From the NCBI GenBank assembly GCA_004026145.2, contig CP034979.1, forward strand, positions 10,260,246 to 10,324,245: 64,000 nt of DNA, given 5' to 3'. Position numbers and translations under genes: made by a program. Numbering within the stretch: position 1 is the first letter of the stretch; each line of letters begins with the position of its first letter. Source of the stretch: Takifugu bimaculatus (Eukaryota > Chordata > Actinopteri > Tetraodontiformes > Tetraodontidae). The notes beneath the pieces were generated by a model that was given only the letters and a program-made list of their open reading frames with translations, made no database searches and was not told the origin of the DNA. This document shows positions 15,321-29,300 of the stretch, in pieces.

Positions 15321-18300
15321 ATGTCTGGTTGGTGCTCAGCCATGAGAAGCGCCACCGCTGACCCAGTTTATGTTTGGTTCCATGATGATACAGGCCTCAT
15401 TAAAATGGTTTTTGACACCTATTTGGCTGTTGAGTGAAGTTCCTTGCTTGTGTTACTGTGAAGGAGTGAGGAGCGCTACAGCAGTGCTGTAAGATTCTCA
15501 GGTCTAATTGTGTGGATGCAAGTATCTGGTTGCTGGTGCCTGACGGCTCAGCCGTCTCCCGGTGACCACCTGTCTCTGGTCTACGCACCACGGGAGATGC
15601 TGAAGTGGAGGAGGGTGGTGAGGGATGTACCAAAGAGAGGCTCTGCACAGAGGAAAGTGCTAGAATCACCATCCTGGCTGAGAACAGCACTGCAAATTTT
15701 GCCACTTTCTCATTTGCGGGTGCTATTTAAGCTCTTTTGAGAAACTTGAGTGAGGAAATGTTGTTCCTTCTGCTGTTGGTGATGCTGTTTCCTGCGTCAT
15801 GTGATTTACTGAGCTGCTTTAAATTGAGCTAGTCCCCACAACCTAATCTGGAGAACACTGGATTCTATTCATTGAAATCTGTTTTTCTGCTCCAGAGCCT
15901 TTGTCGCCATTACACAATGCCAAAGGTATGTCACAAGAACTAGATAACAGGAGTATGTGCAAACAGCTGTGCGGGGATTTAAATTCGTCTTTTCCCTCTA
16001 CCTATTGCATTAGATGCTGTTATGTTGCTGCGTTAATGTCGTGTCATGTCAGCCACTCCAAAACACTACGGCAATTTCCTTTATACGAATCAGTTGTGAA
16101 CAGAAAATGTGCCTGTTGGGTCGTAAATACCTCCGAATGTCCCTCGACTGTCCTCCCACCTCAGTTATAGAGTTCATCCAATCTGCAGAATCAGCTGTTT
16201 AGATTGTCTTTAATCTACGAGTCCCCGAGGAGCCGCTCCAGGTCAAAGGTGAACTTAGTCTGCAAGTTAAGGGAGAAAAACAGACCTGGAACCAATCTCC
16301 TCAATGTGAGTGTAAAACTTTACAAGCAATCTCGTGATGGTGTTGTGTTGTTGTTGTGATATTTGTTTAAAAGAGCGCTATTGTCAAAGAACGCCATTGT
16401 GTTTCCTGCCTCCTTATCAGCTCGGTGAATATGTAACACCCCCACACAGTGACTCATATCAGATAAGGCCCGGCCCTGAACACTTTCATGAAATAGTTCT
16501 CCAGTCTTTCTGGGGTCAAAGGTGACGGTGGCTGGACAGAGGCGGGGCTCATTTCCCTCGCCCGGCTTCATCGTCGTCCCCTCCCGGTGTTGTGTGACAT
16601 CACTCCCATCGCTAGCACCCTAGCTCCTATTTTTCATGTATTTAATATAACCAGAAGTACATTTAATATCTAAGTGGCTGCTTTTGCTGAGTCATCGTGT
16701 TTAACTTGTGTACTTCCTGTGGCTTCAGTCTGACTTTGTTGTGTCAAACGGGCGTTTGCGCGTCGCTGCAGGTGCGTCTGAGCGACGGACCTGGGCCAAA
16801 TATGAGAAGTTGTTTGCCCGTGTAACCGAAAGACGTGCACGTCATCACTAATGAATGAGGCTTTGTAATGCACCTGCTGGTTTCATGCTAAAGCAGAGGA
16901 TCGTCTTTCATGAAAGAGAATGGCTGTTGTTCCAGCGTCACAGATGTTCGGCTGCGATTATTCAAACATCTCGAAGATGAGGGTATTTCACCGGTCCCTG
17001 TACCGGTTTAACCAGTCCATTTCTCCTCTCTGTGGCAGTGCAACCACAGCATTCATCCCCTCTACGCCTCTGGAACCAGTTTATTTAGACTTCCCCTCCC
17101 AGTACAACACTCAAACGGGCGACAAAGGCCTTGAAGTAACGTGAAAACCTTTAAATCATCTCGCTTTCTTTTTTTCTATTTGTCAATTTTACCAAACTGT
17201 TAATTGTGGCACTTTAAGGCACTTTTACCAAGCAATTTGCGCACATTTACTGGATTCCTTGCTATCGGTTAGATTTATCTTAAAAAAGTGATGGGGCACC
17301 TTCATTTTTAATGAGCCTGTGGTCGTTTCTACATCTGCGGCGGCTTTGAGAAGAACAACTTAACACCACTAATGTGTCTTCCGCGTACGTTAGGTTGTGG
17401 ACACGGCACCATGGCGGCTTTTCAGCCGCCCAGTAACGCCATTAACTGCACGCTGCAGGAACAACACGCGCACGTTCAGCCGGAATTCTGATCTACCTGC
17501 TACTACGAAATGACATGTTTCCCCAAATTACATCACAAGGCAGATATGATTAATGGCTCCAAATCTGATAAGAGGATTTGGCCGGGCCTGTTTTTCCCTG
17601 CCTGTTTCAGTCATGTTGCGATGAAATAGATACAGTGTTGGGAATCGGAGCGGGCCAGGGCTGGACCGTGGGGGGATTTCTGGGGCCCCCACAGCGGGCA
17701 AGTTAGCAGTAATCACATTCATTACAAATGCAGCGTGAAAGTAATCCCATTTTACAGGCTGAATTGAAACATTTCTCCTTTTTTCCTGCTGTGTTTGGAG
17801 AAATGTTAGCTTTTAAACATAGCTCCCCCGCCAGAAACCCATTTTTAAACCTCAGAATTCTGAATCATTTCTCCGAACGCTGACTGTCATGGCTCGGAGG
17901 GAGGAAACAAACGTTTCTTTGTTTGGATGCTGTTTCTATCATAAGGGCCCAAACCAGCCGCTCTGCCCGACTGTTTTCTCTCTGATCCACGACCTTCGTC
18001 TCTCACCGTTCTCCTCGCTGGCCCCCCTCCAGCTTGTCTGCTGCAGTCTGTGTGGGGCTGAAGTTCGGTCACTGCAGATGGAGCCGCGCTACTCAGAAAC
18101 TTCCAGAAGAGTGACAACGCTGGAGCCTGATTTCCTTCCAAACAGCCGCTGCACGACAGTGTCTGCAGGAGCCAGGACGCCCGAGCTCAATCTTCTCTCT
18201 AAATCGGATTTTTCTCTAAATGAATCATGTTCTCCATCCAACAGGCCTGCAGAGGAGCCGGAGAACAGCTGGAGAACGTGTGTTGCCTGGCGGGAAAGAC

Positions 18301-18806
18301 TCACCTCTGACCCCTGGTGGATAAACTCGCTGCTGCAACCTGCACCTCCATTATGATTCCAAATAACGTAAGTTACATTTACGAGTCTAGATTCTACATA
18401 ATATATAGATTAAAAAATCCTTATACGTATAGCATTAAACTTCATAATTCAGTGTTGCATCCCTGTGGAAAGAGCTTATTATGGGATCTCATGGAATCTT
18501 TAGATGCTAGCTTGTGTGCCACTGCTGCAGGAAGCAGACAGTTTTCAGCATAAGTTCCTGACAACTCGTTATTTTTGGTGTTTCCAGCCATATTTTTGTG
18601 AGATCAGTCTGCTGTGAATAAAAAAAACCCAAATCTGTCAGTTCTGGTTCACTTTAATGGTTCCACGCTGTCATATCTGGTTTCTCCATCACTGCTGATG
18701 TTTGTGGGACCGAGGATTTGTTTTGGGTGGTTTCCTTTCAATTTTACCTTGAACTTGAAGGTTGAAATATCAATAGTAATGTTCCTCCGTCATTGTTTAT
18801 AATCCC
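15321..18806. other. Intergenic region between calm2 and the EGF/MUC4-like gene
   Basis: Several open frames of 60-155 codons occur, but none shows a recognisable domain, a convincing splice structure or codon bias. I see nothing supportable as a gene. The right end abuts the probable 3'UTR of the minus-strand EGF-rich gene. Confidence 0.45.
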
Positions 18807-18812
18807 TTTATT
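18807..18812 (-). terminator. Candidate poly(A) signal of the EGF/MUC4-like gene
   Basis: TTTATT on the plus strand gives AATAAA on the coding strand about 530 nt after the proposed stop codon at 19340-19342. It is the first good hexamer after the cytoplasmic-tail exon. Assignment is positional. Confidence 0.4.
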
Positions 18813-19339
18813 CATTTTTGGAAGGTTCAGGGCTGGATAATGAAAAACTATACAGAGCAAATAGTTGCTTAAAATGGCACTTTTGATGACTTTTTAAAAA
18901 TTATATTTACTCGTGGCCCTCCAGCGACAGTCCGGTCTTACAAAAGATGGCTGCCACAAACCTATGAAGTATCAATGACACGAGCAGCGAGTGGTGCCAT
19001 TCTCACACCAAGGGTCGATGTCCCGTCTCTCAGACATGACAGTAACGGCGAGATTAAGGCTTAAAGCTAAATCCAGAGTGATGCTGGACCTGCAGACGTA
19101 CATTGGAGGGAGCTGCACTGTGAGCAGGAGCCAAGAGCAGCAGAGAGCGACACACTTGGCCTGGAATCATTCTGGATTCAAAGACCTCCAAGAGGAAAGA
19201 TGAGAGAGCTCCTCCAAAAATTAGGAGTTCAAGCTCAGTGGCAGCACATTCCCCTCCGGTTCAATCCCGTCAGCACATAAACGAGAGTCTTTGCTCTGGT
19301 GGTCCGGCACGGTTCCCTGCTCACGTCTTCCAGTGGTTG

Positions 19340-19481
19340 CTATCTCACTCGTTGTCTGGCCATGACATTGTCTATGACCCGCGGGCTGCTGTGTGGGAAG
19401 TAATAGAGGGCCGGGTCGGAGTAGTTGAAGGGTGGAGGGTTGTGCTGCTCCTGCATGTAGCCTGGTAACAAGTGGGGAAGC
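19340..19481 (-). other. Remote cytoplasmic-tail exon of the EGF/MUC4-like gene
   Basis: This lies 2.2 kb beyond the TM exon, after a CCCAG acceptor at 19482-19486. In phase 2 it reads LPHLLPGYMQEQHNPPPFNY and then SDPALYYFPHSSP to VMARQRVR and TAG at 19340-19342. The proline and tyrosine content (PPPFNY, ALYYFP) suits an adaptor-binding or phosphorylated tail, but that is inference. The exact phase match and the lack of stops support it as the real last exon. Confidence 0.75.
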
Positions 19482-22400
19482 CTGGGAAAACAACAACAAC
19501 AACAACACCATCAGACTGTGGTCATTGAATATTTTTTACAGCCTTTTAGAAAATACAAGAGAACACAAAGCCCAACTGTTTGTCTGCCGGCAATAAGATA
19601 ATTAGCGATTATAGCAGCATATAGATTAAACGTTGCTTGTTGCAGACAGGACAAACATCGCCACTTATCTCCTGTGCTCATGCATCCGCAAAGGTGCCCA
19701 CGAGCGACATTTGCTCCAGCATTAAGGCTAATTCCCGTGTGTGAGATGTTCCGATGGGCAGCGGTGGATGACGACGCGGCGACTCTTCATCAATATTCAC
19801 GCTTCCGTCTAGCCTGGATATTCCGAGCTGAGAAAGATCCCCAAATCTGGGACTTGAGCTCATTAAAAACATGAAACGCACGTGAGCGGCGCTTCCCTCC
19901 ACTCCCCAGTTTGTTCCTTCAGATAATTAGGATTGCATATCATTACAGTTGTTTTGATGTGGGGAATCTTTCATGTACAACATTTAATCTATAATTATTG
20001 TAGAAACGGACTAATACCCATTGCCTCCAAAGGATATTCCAGGATCCGATTATATGATGAAGCAGTAACCTAATTATCCTCCTGTCATGGTCGGTTGAGT
20101 CACTCTAATCCAACAACATAAGCCAACAATATGGCCCTGACCAGCATATCCATAGGTCCAGTTCAGTGGTCACAGAGAAAGCAGGGCAGACATCAGGGGA
20201 TTATGGGTCCCGATGGCCCCTGAACACCTGGCCCAGATGCCACACATCTGTACTCACGGCCGAGCCGACGACGCATCGTTGCTGTTGTCGTGCACGGGCC
20301 GATACGAGACGAGCAGTTACAGCAATATACATCATTCAGCTTTATGATCCAATGTCCCGGAGAGAAAAAGCTCTTAACCAAATGCTTTTTTTTTAACGTG
20401 GATTAATCCCGGACAGAGCACACTCTTCTCTCCCCAGTCAAATGCACATTTTATCAGTCTGTAATTGCTGTTCTGTGAGAGCTGTTACACAAATGCATAT
20501 TCATGGTGCTTTTGTTAGATATTAGCATGAAAATGTGAATACGGAGCATATTATAGTACACTCTTATTTTAGTTATAAATCATACATGTGCTTATATATT
20601 AAATGTCTTTAAAGTTGAAGCTTGTATGAAACAAAATCAGCCTTTACGTTCTAATTACCACCTGCTTTAGAGAGGGATGGAAGCTTTGCTGAGCTAAACT
20701 AGCTAGCAGGCTTTGATGTCCATCTAGAAGGTCAAGGAAGGAACGCGGCCACAAACTTGTGGCACAAAATTGAACAGTGGTGCCATCAAACATGGGCGTT
20801 TAGGAAAACATTTAGTTTTTAATCTCTTATCTCTGACTCAGCGCCTTGTTCGTGTAGTAAAATGTTCTCGGCAGTATCCAAGAGCAGTTTCACAACTTTT
20901 ATCAAAGCTGTTCGGAGGAAGTCGTTTTGTTGACTATAGTCAGAGTGGGCAGATCATCCCCCGTCTGAGGAGTTTAGCGGGAGAAACGCGCAGCAGCACA
21001 GAGGCTGATGGTGCACAGCGTCCGTGCTGCTCTGCGCTCTGTGTAACACAAGCGAATCGGTTTGAGCGATAACGACATCGTTGTTGCTTCTTCTTCTTCT
21101 TCTGGGCAGATTTTCCCTCCCTGCTCTGATATTTCACACACAGACGGCAAACATGAACCGGATGGAGTCCTAGTCGCTGGTGCACTGGGACCATTTCCAC
21201 CAGTGCTGGTGGTCAAATGCAGCTTAATAATGTAAATGAAGGGCCTAAAGTAGGTCAAAGGTCACTTGGGGTTTGTCCTGAAGCTGCCTCTGTCCTCCTC
21301 GTCAGTCTTTTCTCTGGCGCGCTGACTCAGAGGGATCTCAGTAGCTGGCGCGTGTGTGTTCCAACAAAGCCGCTGCATCCAGCAGGGTGGGTGTTTGCTG
21401 TCCGCCCTGCTCTGCTCACGCTGAAACATCTTCCACGCACTTCTTCCTTTGTTCGAATGGTTCCTCCCATTGTTCCTCCCTACACAGGGAAGTTATGCTG
21501 CTTCCTCATGAACACCAACTTTTCTACTCCATAATCATTGTCTTGATTTCTATCACATTTGATTTCTTCCCCTCCCGCCTGCAACCTGCTGACTCGAGCG
21601 CTGCTGGTCTATCACGTCACGAATATTTCAAGTCGTAACGGTCCCTGATAGTAACTCGATTCCTATCAGCTGAGGCGACACTGGTCCATACTCACTCTCC
21701 AGTCACTCTCTTCTTGCAGCAGCAGAAACAGGCCAGTGCCGCCAGCAGCAACAGCAGCAGCAGCGGGATGCCAATGCCCAGAACCAAGCCCAGGATCAGT
21801 CCCAGTTGCTTGTCATTCTTCTGGACTCTGGACTGGTCTGCAACAGTTGAAAGGTACAACTCAAGCCTGACCTCTGACCTCTGGGCTACCAAGGGTCAGC
21901 GGGATGGACTCACCTAAGACGCAGGACTGGGTTTCGTCCACGTCTGTTGTGCCGTTGCAAACACATCTGTAGCCGCCGTAGGTGTTAGCGCAGAGAGCAG
22001 GTTTGACACATACGGCCTCCTTGGTCTTACACTCGTCCAGGTCTGCTCCAGTCCAGGAACAAGCAGGAGAGGGAGGAGCCGTCTTAGGAACAGTCAAACA
22101 CGGAACTCATCGGCGTTTCCTTTTAAAGTATTACCGTCAACTTCTACGGCGCCGATGTCGTAGTGGCGGCTAACTCGAGCCAAGTAGTCCCTGATATACC
22201 AGTGGGGTGTATCGCTGGACACGTTGATGCGATATTCTGCGGCACTACTGGAGGACTGAACCGCGTTCTTCTTACTGGCGTTGTAGAATTTGTTCTGGAA
22301 GCCCAGGGACAGAATGTCCATCAGCTGAGGAAGAACAGGGAGGCAGCAGAGATGTGTGTTTAGTGCAGCTAATTATTCTGTTAGCAGTCGTCACTGATCA

Positions 22401-23269
22401 CACACACACACACACACCACACCCACACACACACACACACACACACACGCACCTGTTTGAGCCCATCAGCTCTGTTATTCTTCCAGCCCACAGAGACATT
22501 GAACACATTACCTCCTGCAGACAGACAACAGTGACGTCAGCTGCAGGATGACCAGCAGAATGAGAAAGCAACAATGGGAACTACAGGATGTTTTAATGAG
22601 ATGTTTTAATTAAGGTCATACCTGGAGGATTAGCAGAGTCACCTGGAAGAAAAGTAAAATCTGACTTTAGTCAATCCCATGATTCGTTATATTAGAAGAT
22701 ATATTTCTATATCATGTTACAGGAATGTATTCTCTACTGATGGAGCCTTGCTGGGTGGCCCCCAGTACCACTGTGGGGAATCTGGGTGTTTTATTCAATC
22801 AGGATCTGTCTTTGGACACCCATATTTAGCATTTTATTGCTATAGTTTGGCACTTCCATGTGTCATTCTCACCGCAGGAGGATGACTGTACACATAAACT
22901 ACACAAAACTATGAAAAGCTGATGCTCGGAACACCTAAACACCTTAAATTTCAAGGGTTTGATAAAACATTTTACATGAGTTTTCAGCACAAACATCAGT
23001 AAACACATCACACTGGCTACATCATTATAGACATTTTGTGTAACGTGATACATTCTGTATAATAGCCTTGAATAGCACCGTTATCATTGACGGTTGTGTA
23101 TCAGTGTGCTTCGCTTTTATCTGCACACGGACGGTTGTGAACGTACCACATCCATCGGTGTCCTTGGTGTCCTGGTATCTACAGAAACAGTCCACCGATC
23201 CAGGCGTGTTCTTGCACTCAAACTTAGCATTGGGACAAGCTGAGAGATCTTCACACTCATCTATGTCTA

Positions 23270-23320
<51 letters not shown>

Positions 23321-26300
23321 GAGAGATTCCAGAATAGAACCATGTACATGCAGGGTGTTGCTCATATCAGCCTGCATGAGCAAATACCTGTACAGTTGTG
23401 TCCATTTCCTGTGAAACCCGGTTTGCATGTGCATGTGTAGTTCTGCTTCGTGCTGCGGCAGGTGGCATCTGTGTGGCAGGGGAATGGGAAAGGCGGGCTG
23501 CACATATCTGAGAGGCCAAACCAACGGACGGGAATTACACTAATTACAGTGTTCACAGTTGGCCTTTATGTATATTTAATTCCCTGATGCTCTACAGACC
23601 ATGCTCGAAGCACTTGTAGCCCTGTTTTCCTTCAGAGACTGTATTATCGGGACACTCTCCACAGGTGAACTGGCTGGGATCCGACCTCGAGTGGCACTGC
23701 ACCCCTCTGAAACAGGGCTGTCCACGACACACGTCTGCAGCTCTGCCGCAGAACTTCCCACTGAAGCCTTCTGGGCACAGACATCCCACCACCTGCAAAT
23801 GAGACCATGACATAAAATTTAATCACAATTATGTGACTGCCGTTTTTTCCTGGGAAGGATGTGTTCAAGTTCCACCGTCGGAGAAAGGTACCTGAAATCT
23901 TCCCTGCCGGTGGTTTTCAGTGATGCTTCCATACTGGCAGGTTCCTCCGTTCAGGCAGTTACACACCCGTAGGATGGGCGTGAACAGCGTGCTGGCGAGC
24001 TGGTCGCTCGCTCGGATGGTCAGCTGGACGGGCTCGGTGGTGAGGATGGTCCAGGTCAGGAGGCCCCCACCTGCATCAGAGCATTTACATGGTTTTAGTC
24101 TGCAAAAATCCATCCATCCATCCATCCATCCACACTGACGTCCACTTCAACCTCACTTTTCAACATAACAGACCTGGATTTACTCACATGAGGACTAAAA
24201 ATGACTTATTTTGCCCCCGTTTTGTCAAAGACAGGCTGCTGTGTTTGGTGCATTCTGTCTGTCTGGGTGTGACCACTGCTGACTCAGCTCTGCAGATCTT
24301 TAACGCTGACTCATCAATGCCAACGTCAGTGGTGGAGGATGGGAGCATCTCTGCAGTTTAATATCAGAGGGATAAATGTTTATGGCTCACCGCTGCTGAT
24401 GGAAGCACCGGGGGGTCTGGGATAGAGCAGTGAGTAGGTGATGCGGTCTCCATTCGGGTCCTGAGTCATAAACTGAATGTTGACCGTGGAGTTGACCTTA
24501 CAATGGATCACTGTGGGCTCTGTGACTATGGGAGGCATGTTACCTGGTGGATGACAATCACACCATTAAGTACAAGCAGATAAGTACAGGTAAATGACAA
24601 AACCACAAGGATTTCTCCAAATTTCTCTTACTGTGGATCAGAGCCAGCTCTTTAAATCTTTGCCTGGCTTCCAGAGTGTGCAGACCTAGTTCAGAGCTGC
24701 CAGTCGCTATAGTGTCATGGATACACTGCATGTTGCTTTTACAAGTTCTCCTCAGCTCGTCCATCCGAGCAGGACTCACACTGCTCAGTATGCTTGTAGT
24801 AGAGATGGGTTCCAGTGGAACCAGTGGGGATGGAGATAGCAGCAGACTTTCTGGGACTGGAACCGCCCCTGTACAAAAACCAAGGACAAATCATTGGTGA
24901 CAGTAGCAATGGCATGAAATGGTGACGCAGTCACTCAAGCGTGCCCTGGCTCTTCCCCGGGGTCTCCTCCCTGCCTGATATGCCTGAAAGACCACCTGAG
25001 GGATGCATTCAGGGGCATCCGTTACAGATATCCACCACCTCAGCTAGCCCTTCTCAATGTGGAGGATCTAGTCCAAGCTCCTCCTGGGTCACAGAGCTCT
25101 TTACCCTATCTTTTTCCTATCGTTTTCATCTTGGTTGATTCTGATTTCTTATTCAGAAAAAACACCACGTTTAATACTATGTTTTCACATTGCTGTAACT
25201 AAAAAGACCAAGTTACGAAAGTAAATAACAATAACAAGACCTTCTCGATTCCCTATCTATTCTGTTTTACTAAATTAATGCTCCATGATAGTTTAATAAA
25301 CTTTCATATACGCTAATGTCAGTCAGAATGTTTTGAGATCCACTCACACGACAGGCCAAAATTGTGCAGTCTCTCCTCTGAGGGAGGGTTGAGGTCCGAT
25401 GAGAGGACGATTCGACCATCGGACATGAGGAAATCGTCAGAGCGGTTGGAGCTCCACAGACCCAAGAGACCCACAGTGCGATTGTAGAAGGTCTGAGGAA
25501 CCTCCACCATGGCTGCCAGCTGATTGTGGCCAGCAGCTCGCCACACCATCACATGGAGACCACCAGCATACACAGCTGCACAATGATCCAGTGCTGTGCA
25601 GCGCACAGCAAAGTCCTTCACGCCCATGAACACGACACCTGAAAGGACAATAGTAATGAGATTCTGTATGTACTGGTTATTCTTTTAATCTCTCTATCCT
25701 CATATCCAAAGGTCAATCGCTCTTAATGGCTCCCAGATGTGTATTATTTTCTTTACCAACTTTGACTGGGGCCTCGACACCATCAACAAACACCTGCAGC
25801 CTGTCTGCTTTTGTTGCACACCTCCATTCAATCTGAAAAGAAGTACAACATTGTTTCCTGGTTTTTACTGTCTTTTCTAACAATATAAAAATTAAATTTC
25901 CGTACCCAGCATGCTGATTTTAATTAGTTTTATGTCCTGTCTTACCTTTCCAATGCCCTGATGGAAGGCAGCCATGCGTACCATCTCTGGGACCTTTGCC
26001 TCTGTGTGCCGTTTGTCAGTTTGTCCTTGTAGGGTGAAGATGTTTGAGCCAGAGCTGGAGGAGAGACGCAGTATCACAAATTCTCCCAGTGCCTTAAAGG
26101 AGTAGTCTGTTCCATCGAACGTGGTGAAATGGAGACTGCCGTAGACCATCGCTGAAGGTGAGACATAATCAAGTGAGGAGTTTTTAAATGAAATAGTAAA
26201 AGGCTTTCATGAAGTAATGAGTTTTTATTATCACCTGTACGAAAATACAGAGAACAGCTGCTTACCTACACCCTGCGTTGCCACCTTGGCTGGGGCGTAG

Positions 26301-29300
26301 CCATGATGAAAGGTCCAGCTGTGACCTTGGCAACGGTCGAGTGGCCTTTTGTTGAGGTAAAGGTGGCAGAGAGGAGACTCAATGCAGCACCACTGAAATG
26401 GCAGGAGATCTCCATCTGGAGTGGTGTGGTCAATAAAAGTCAAATTAGAGTTTTAAAACACACTGCCCTGGAAAGGTAAGATCATCCAGCTAAGAACAAC
26501 CAATGCTAGTTTACTCTTACGCTGTAACCTCTAGGCCTGCTTAAAGATTGCTGGAGGACAGCTAACACAACTTGACTATACAATAAAAGGGTACACATCA
26601 ATGTACAAGAAACAGCTGTTACATTCCATAAAATTATATAGAATAATTAGTTAAACATCTGTTCTTATCCTGAGGTATTCTAAACTCTGACCCAAACCCA
26701 GAAATGGTTTTACTCATAGCTGAGGCCCAAAAGTACGTCTCTTTCCCAACAGAAAGCCCTCTTATGTAAGTTATGTGAATGAGAGTAAGATGACACGCCG
26801 CCTTTGGATACGTGGCACAACATGCGCTTGATGTCAGTGAAACAGTTCTAATATCAATATTTGGTGATGGTAAGAAGGTTGATCAGTGATCATTGTTAAA
26901 CTGGATACTGGTGAAGGTTCAGGACCAGCACAGGATACACCATGCTGAGATCATATACATAGCAAGAAGTAAAAATATCCATAATATCTATTATAATGAT
27001 ATGAAAAGTGATGAAACTGAGGGGAGATAAAAGACAAATTGGAAAGACTACTTTGAATACTTTGCCACTATGATTTTCTGAATGTTTTTGTCCGAGGACA
27101 ACTGGCACGTCCATTATAAAAGTATAAGTTAATATACATTTAGATGTGAGCATAGACAAAGTACGTATATACACAGTAATAATATGCCTTCTATATTTTC
27201 TTTATCATCATTTTGAAAACCAGACAATAGAAAAAGAAGTCAAGCCCGAGCAAAAGTGGTTGATAGTGGGCACGTACCAATATGTTTCTGCATGTTGTGT
27301 TCCAAGAAGTAGCGTTCGCTGTACCCAGCCAATAATGGGCCATCCGGTTCATACGCACACCTCTTCCCCGAGCCATGACTGTTTGACAGGACCGACTTAA
27401 AGACATGTCCACCTGTGCCCCCCCAACGCTGTCCCCTCAGGGTCTTCACCCTGGGACCTGGATCTGTGGTGTCCTGCATGAATGACAGGTCCTCCAGAGC
27501 CTGAGAGAGGGTGCATGGACAAGTGAACAGGTCCTCTGCCCACAGAGTGGGGAGAGGCTCCGTCATGGCCCATGTCTGACACCTCATACCAGGATCCACA
27601 TTAGACCCTCCTGAGCCGGTCAAATTGTACACCAGCTGACCAAACTTGCCCATGTTTCCTTTCCTTTGTTGGGGTCTGTATCTGCCCCCGGGCCCATAGA
27701 GGTTATCGGCGGGCACAGTGGGCTCTATATGCTGTGATTTTCCATCCGTATATCCAATGATAGCGTCATGGTAGAGCCTCTGGCCTGGACCCCAACCCAT
27801 TTCCCCGTACCGCAGTAAGGCAAATGAACGCACGCCGTCTGTGGTCAGGACACACTGGAAAGTGTTGGTCTGTAATCAAAAAATTAGCAAAGATTTGGAT
27901 TTAAAGCAGGTGGGAATTAATTATTTGGAGATTTTTTTTTAGGTATGAATCTGCATTAATGAAATGAATGCTTTTCAGCTTGTACAATAAAGTTTTCACC
28001 TCTGAGGAGTTGATCTTATGGTAGAATACAGGCACGACATGGTCCCAGGTGATAATGAGGATCCAGGAAGGTGTGAAGGCAGGTCTACCTTTTTGCATCT
28101 CAAAGGTTGTCACTTCATCTGTTGTACGGTTGAACACCGCCTGGGAGTACACGTCTGATCTATCGAGCTTGTGGTACTCCTGAATGAAGAAGAAGGGAGG
28201 GTCCAGTAATATAGACCGCAAGTATGACACAACATATTTGTGTAAATCCGATCTATCTAACCTGATACAACAACCGCCCATCCCCATGGGTGAGATCAAC
28301 ATCATCCCAAAATGCTGCCAACAGAGTAACATCTCTGTCGCCAGGGAAACCGTTGGCAAAGGGGGCCGGGAAGAGGTACTGTTCATTCTCACTGACAGAC
28401 TGAAATTGGACAAGTCCATTATCTGAAAACTGGTGCAAAGGGAGAGAAGAGGGTAACTGCTTATAGTGGCAGTATTTTATCCAAAACCAGTGTCTATTTC
28501 TGAGTTCATTTTATACTTTGAGCCAACATACCGCAAAAAGTAAGAAAGGGAGAAGACAGAGACTCACGTATATTCTATTATACAATTTCCCCATGAAAGG
28601 GAAATCTATTGGTGGTGTGATATATGGAGAGTTTCCATCTTCAGTGTTTATCTGCACTTCTGAATCACCAACATCCTCTCCAAAGGGGTACAGGTTACTT
28701 TCTATTAGAGGACAAAAGACAGCTGTTATACATCTAAAATATACCCATGCATTGGTCATGGCATATGGTTAGGATGAAAGCTATATGGTTAACAAGGGGT
28801 CAAATTTCAAAGCGTACTGTCATAAGTTAATTTTTAAAACTGAGAATGACACATGTTGCATCATATAAGTGAATCCTGTGCATCATTACATAGATGATTG
28901 GTGTTAGAATGGGCTCAGTGTGAATAATCCACACTGTTTAACGAGCTGTGACATCACTATTTTGTGTGCTGCTGCAAAACAGGGATAGTATAAATGTGTG
29001 CTGAACGTTGAGTCGAGGATATCATCAGAAAGGTAAGGACCACTGGACAGGACATTTTGATGAACAATGGATTAAAAACTTCCGAGTATTACAAATGTTA
29101 AAACATTGCTGCATAGATGCACCAGTGAAATTGTAATAAATCACAACAGACAGCTACAGTTAGGTAGTCATCAACTCAGATGCTTAAAAATGACTTTGCT
29201 AACCATTCCAAATCATCATTCCACATTCTGAGCTGTTCCTGGGACAGGAACAGCTATATGACCCTGGCAGGTTGGTGCAGAGCATTGATCCAGCACATAT

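Noticed and set aside
17889..18356. A 155-codon plus-strand frame in the calm2 to EGF-gene interval
   Set aside because: Low-complexity composition, no family resemblance and no supporting splice or promoter context.
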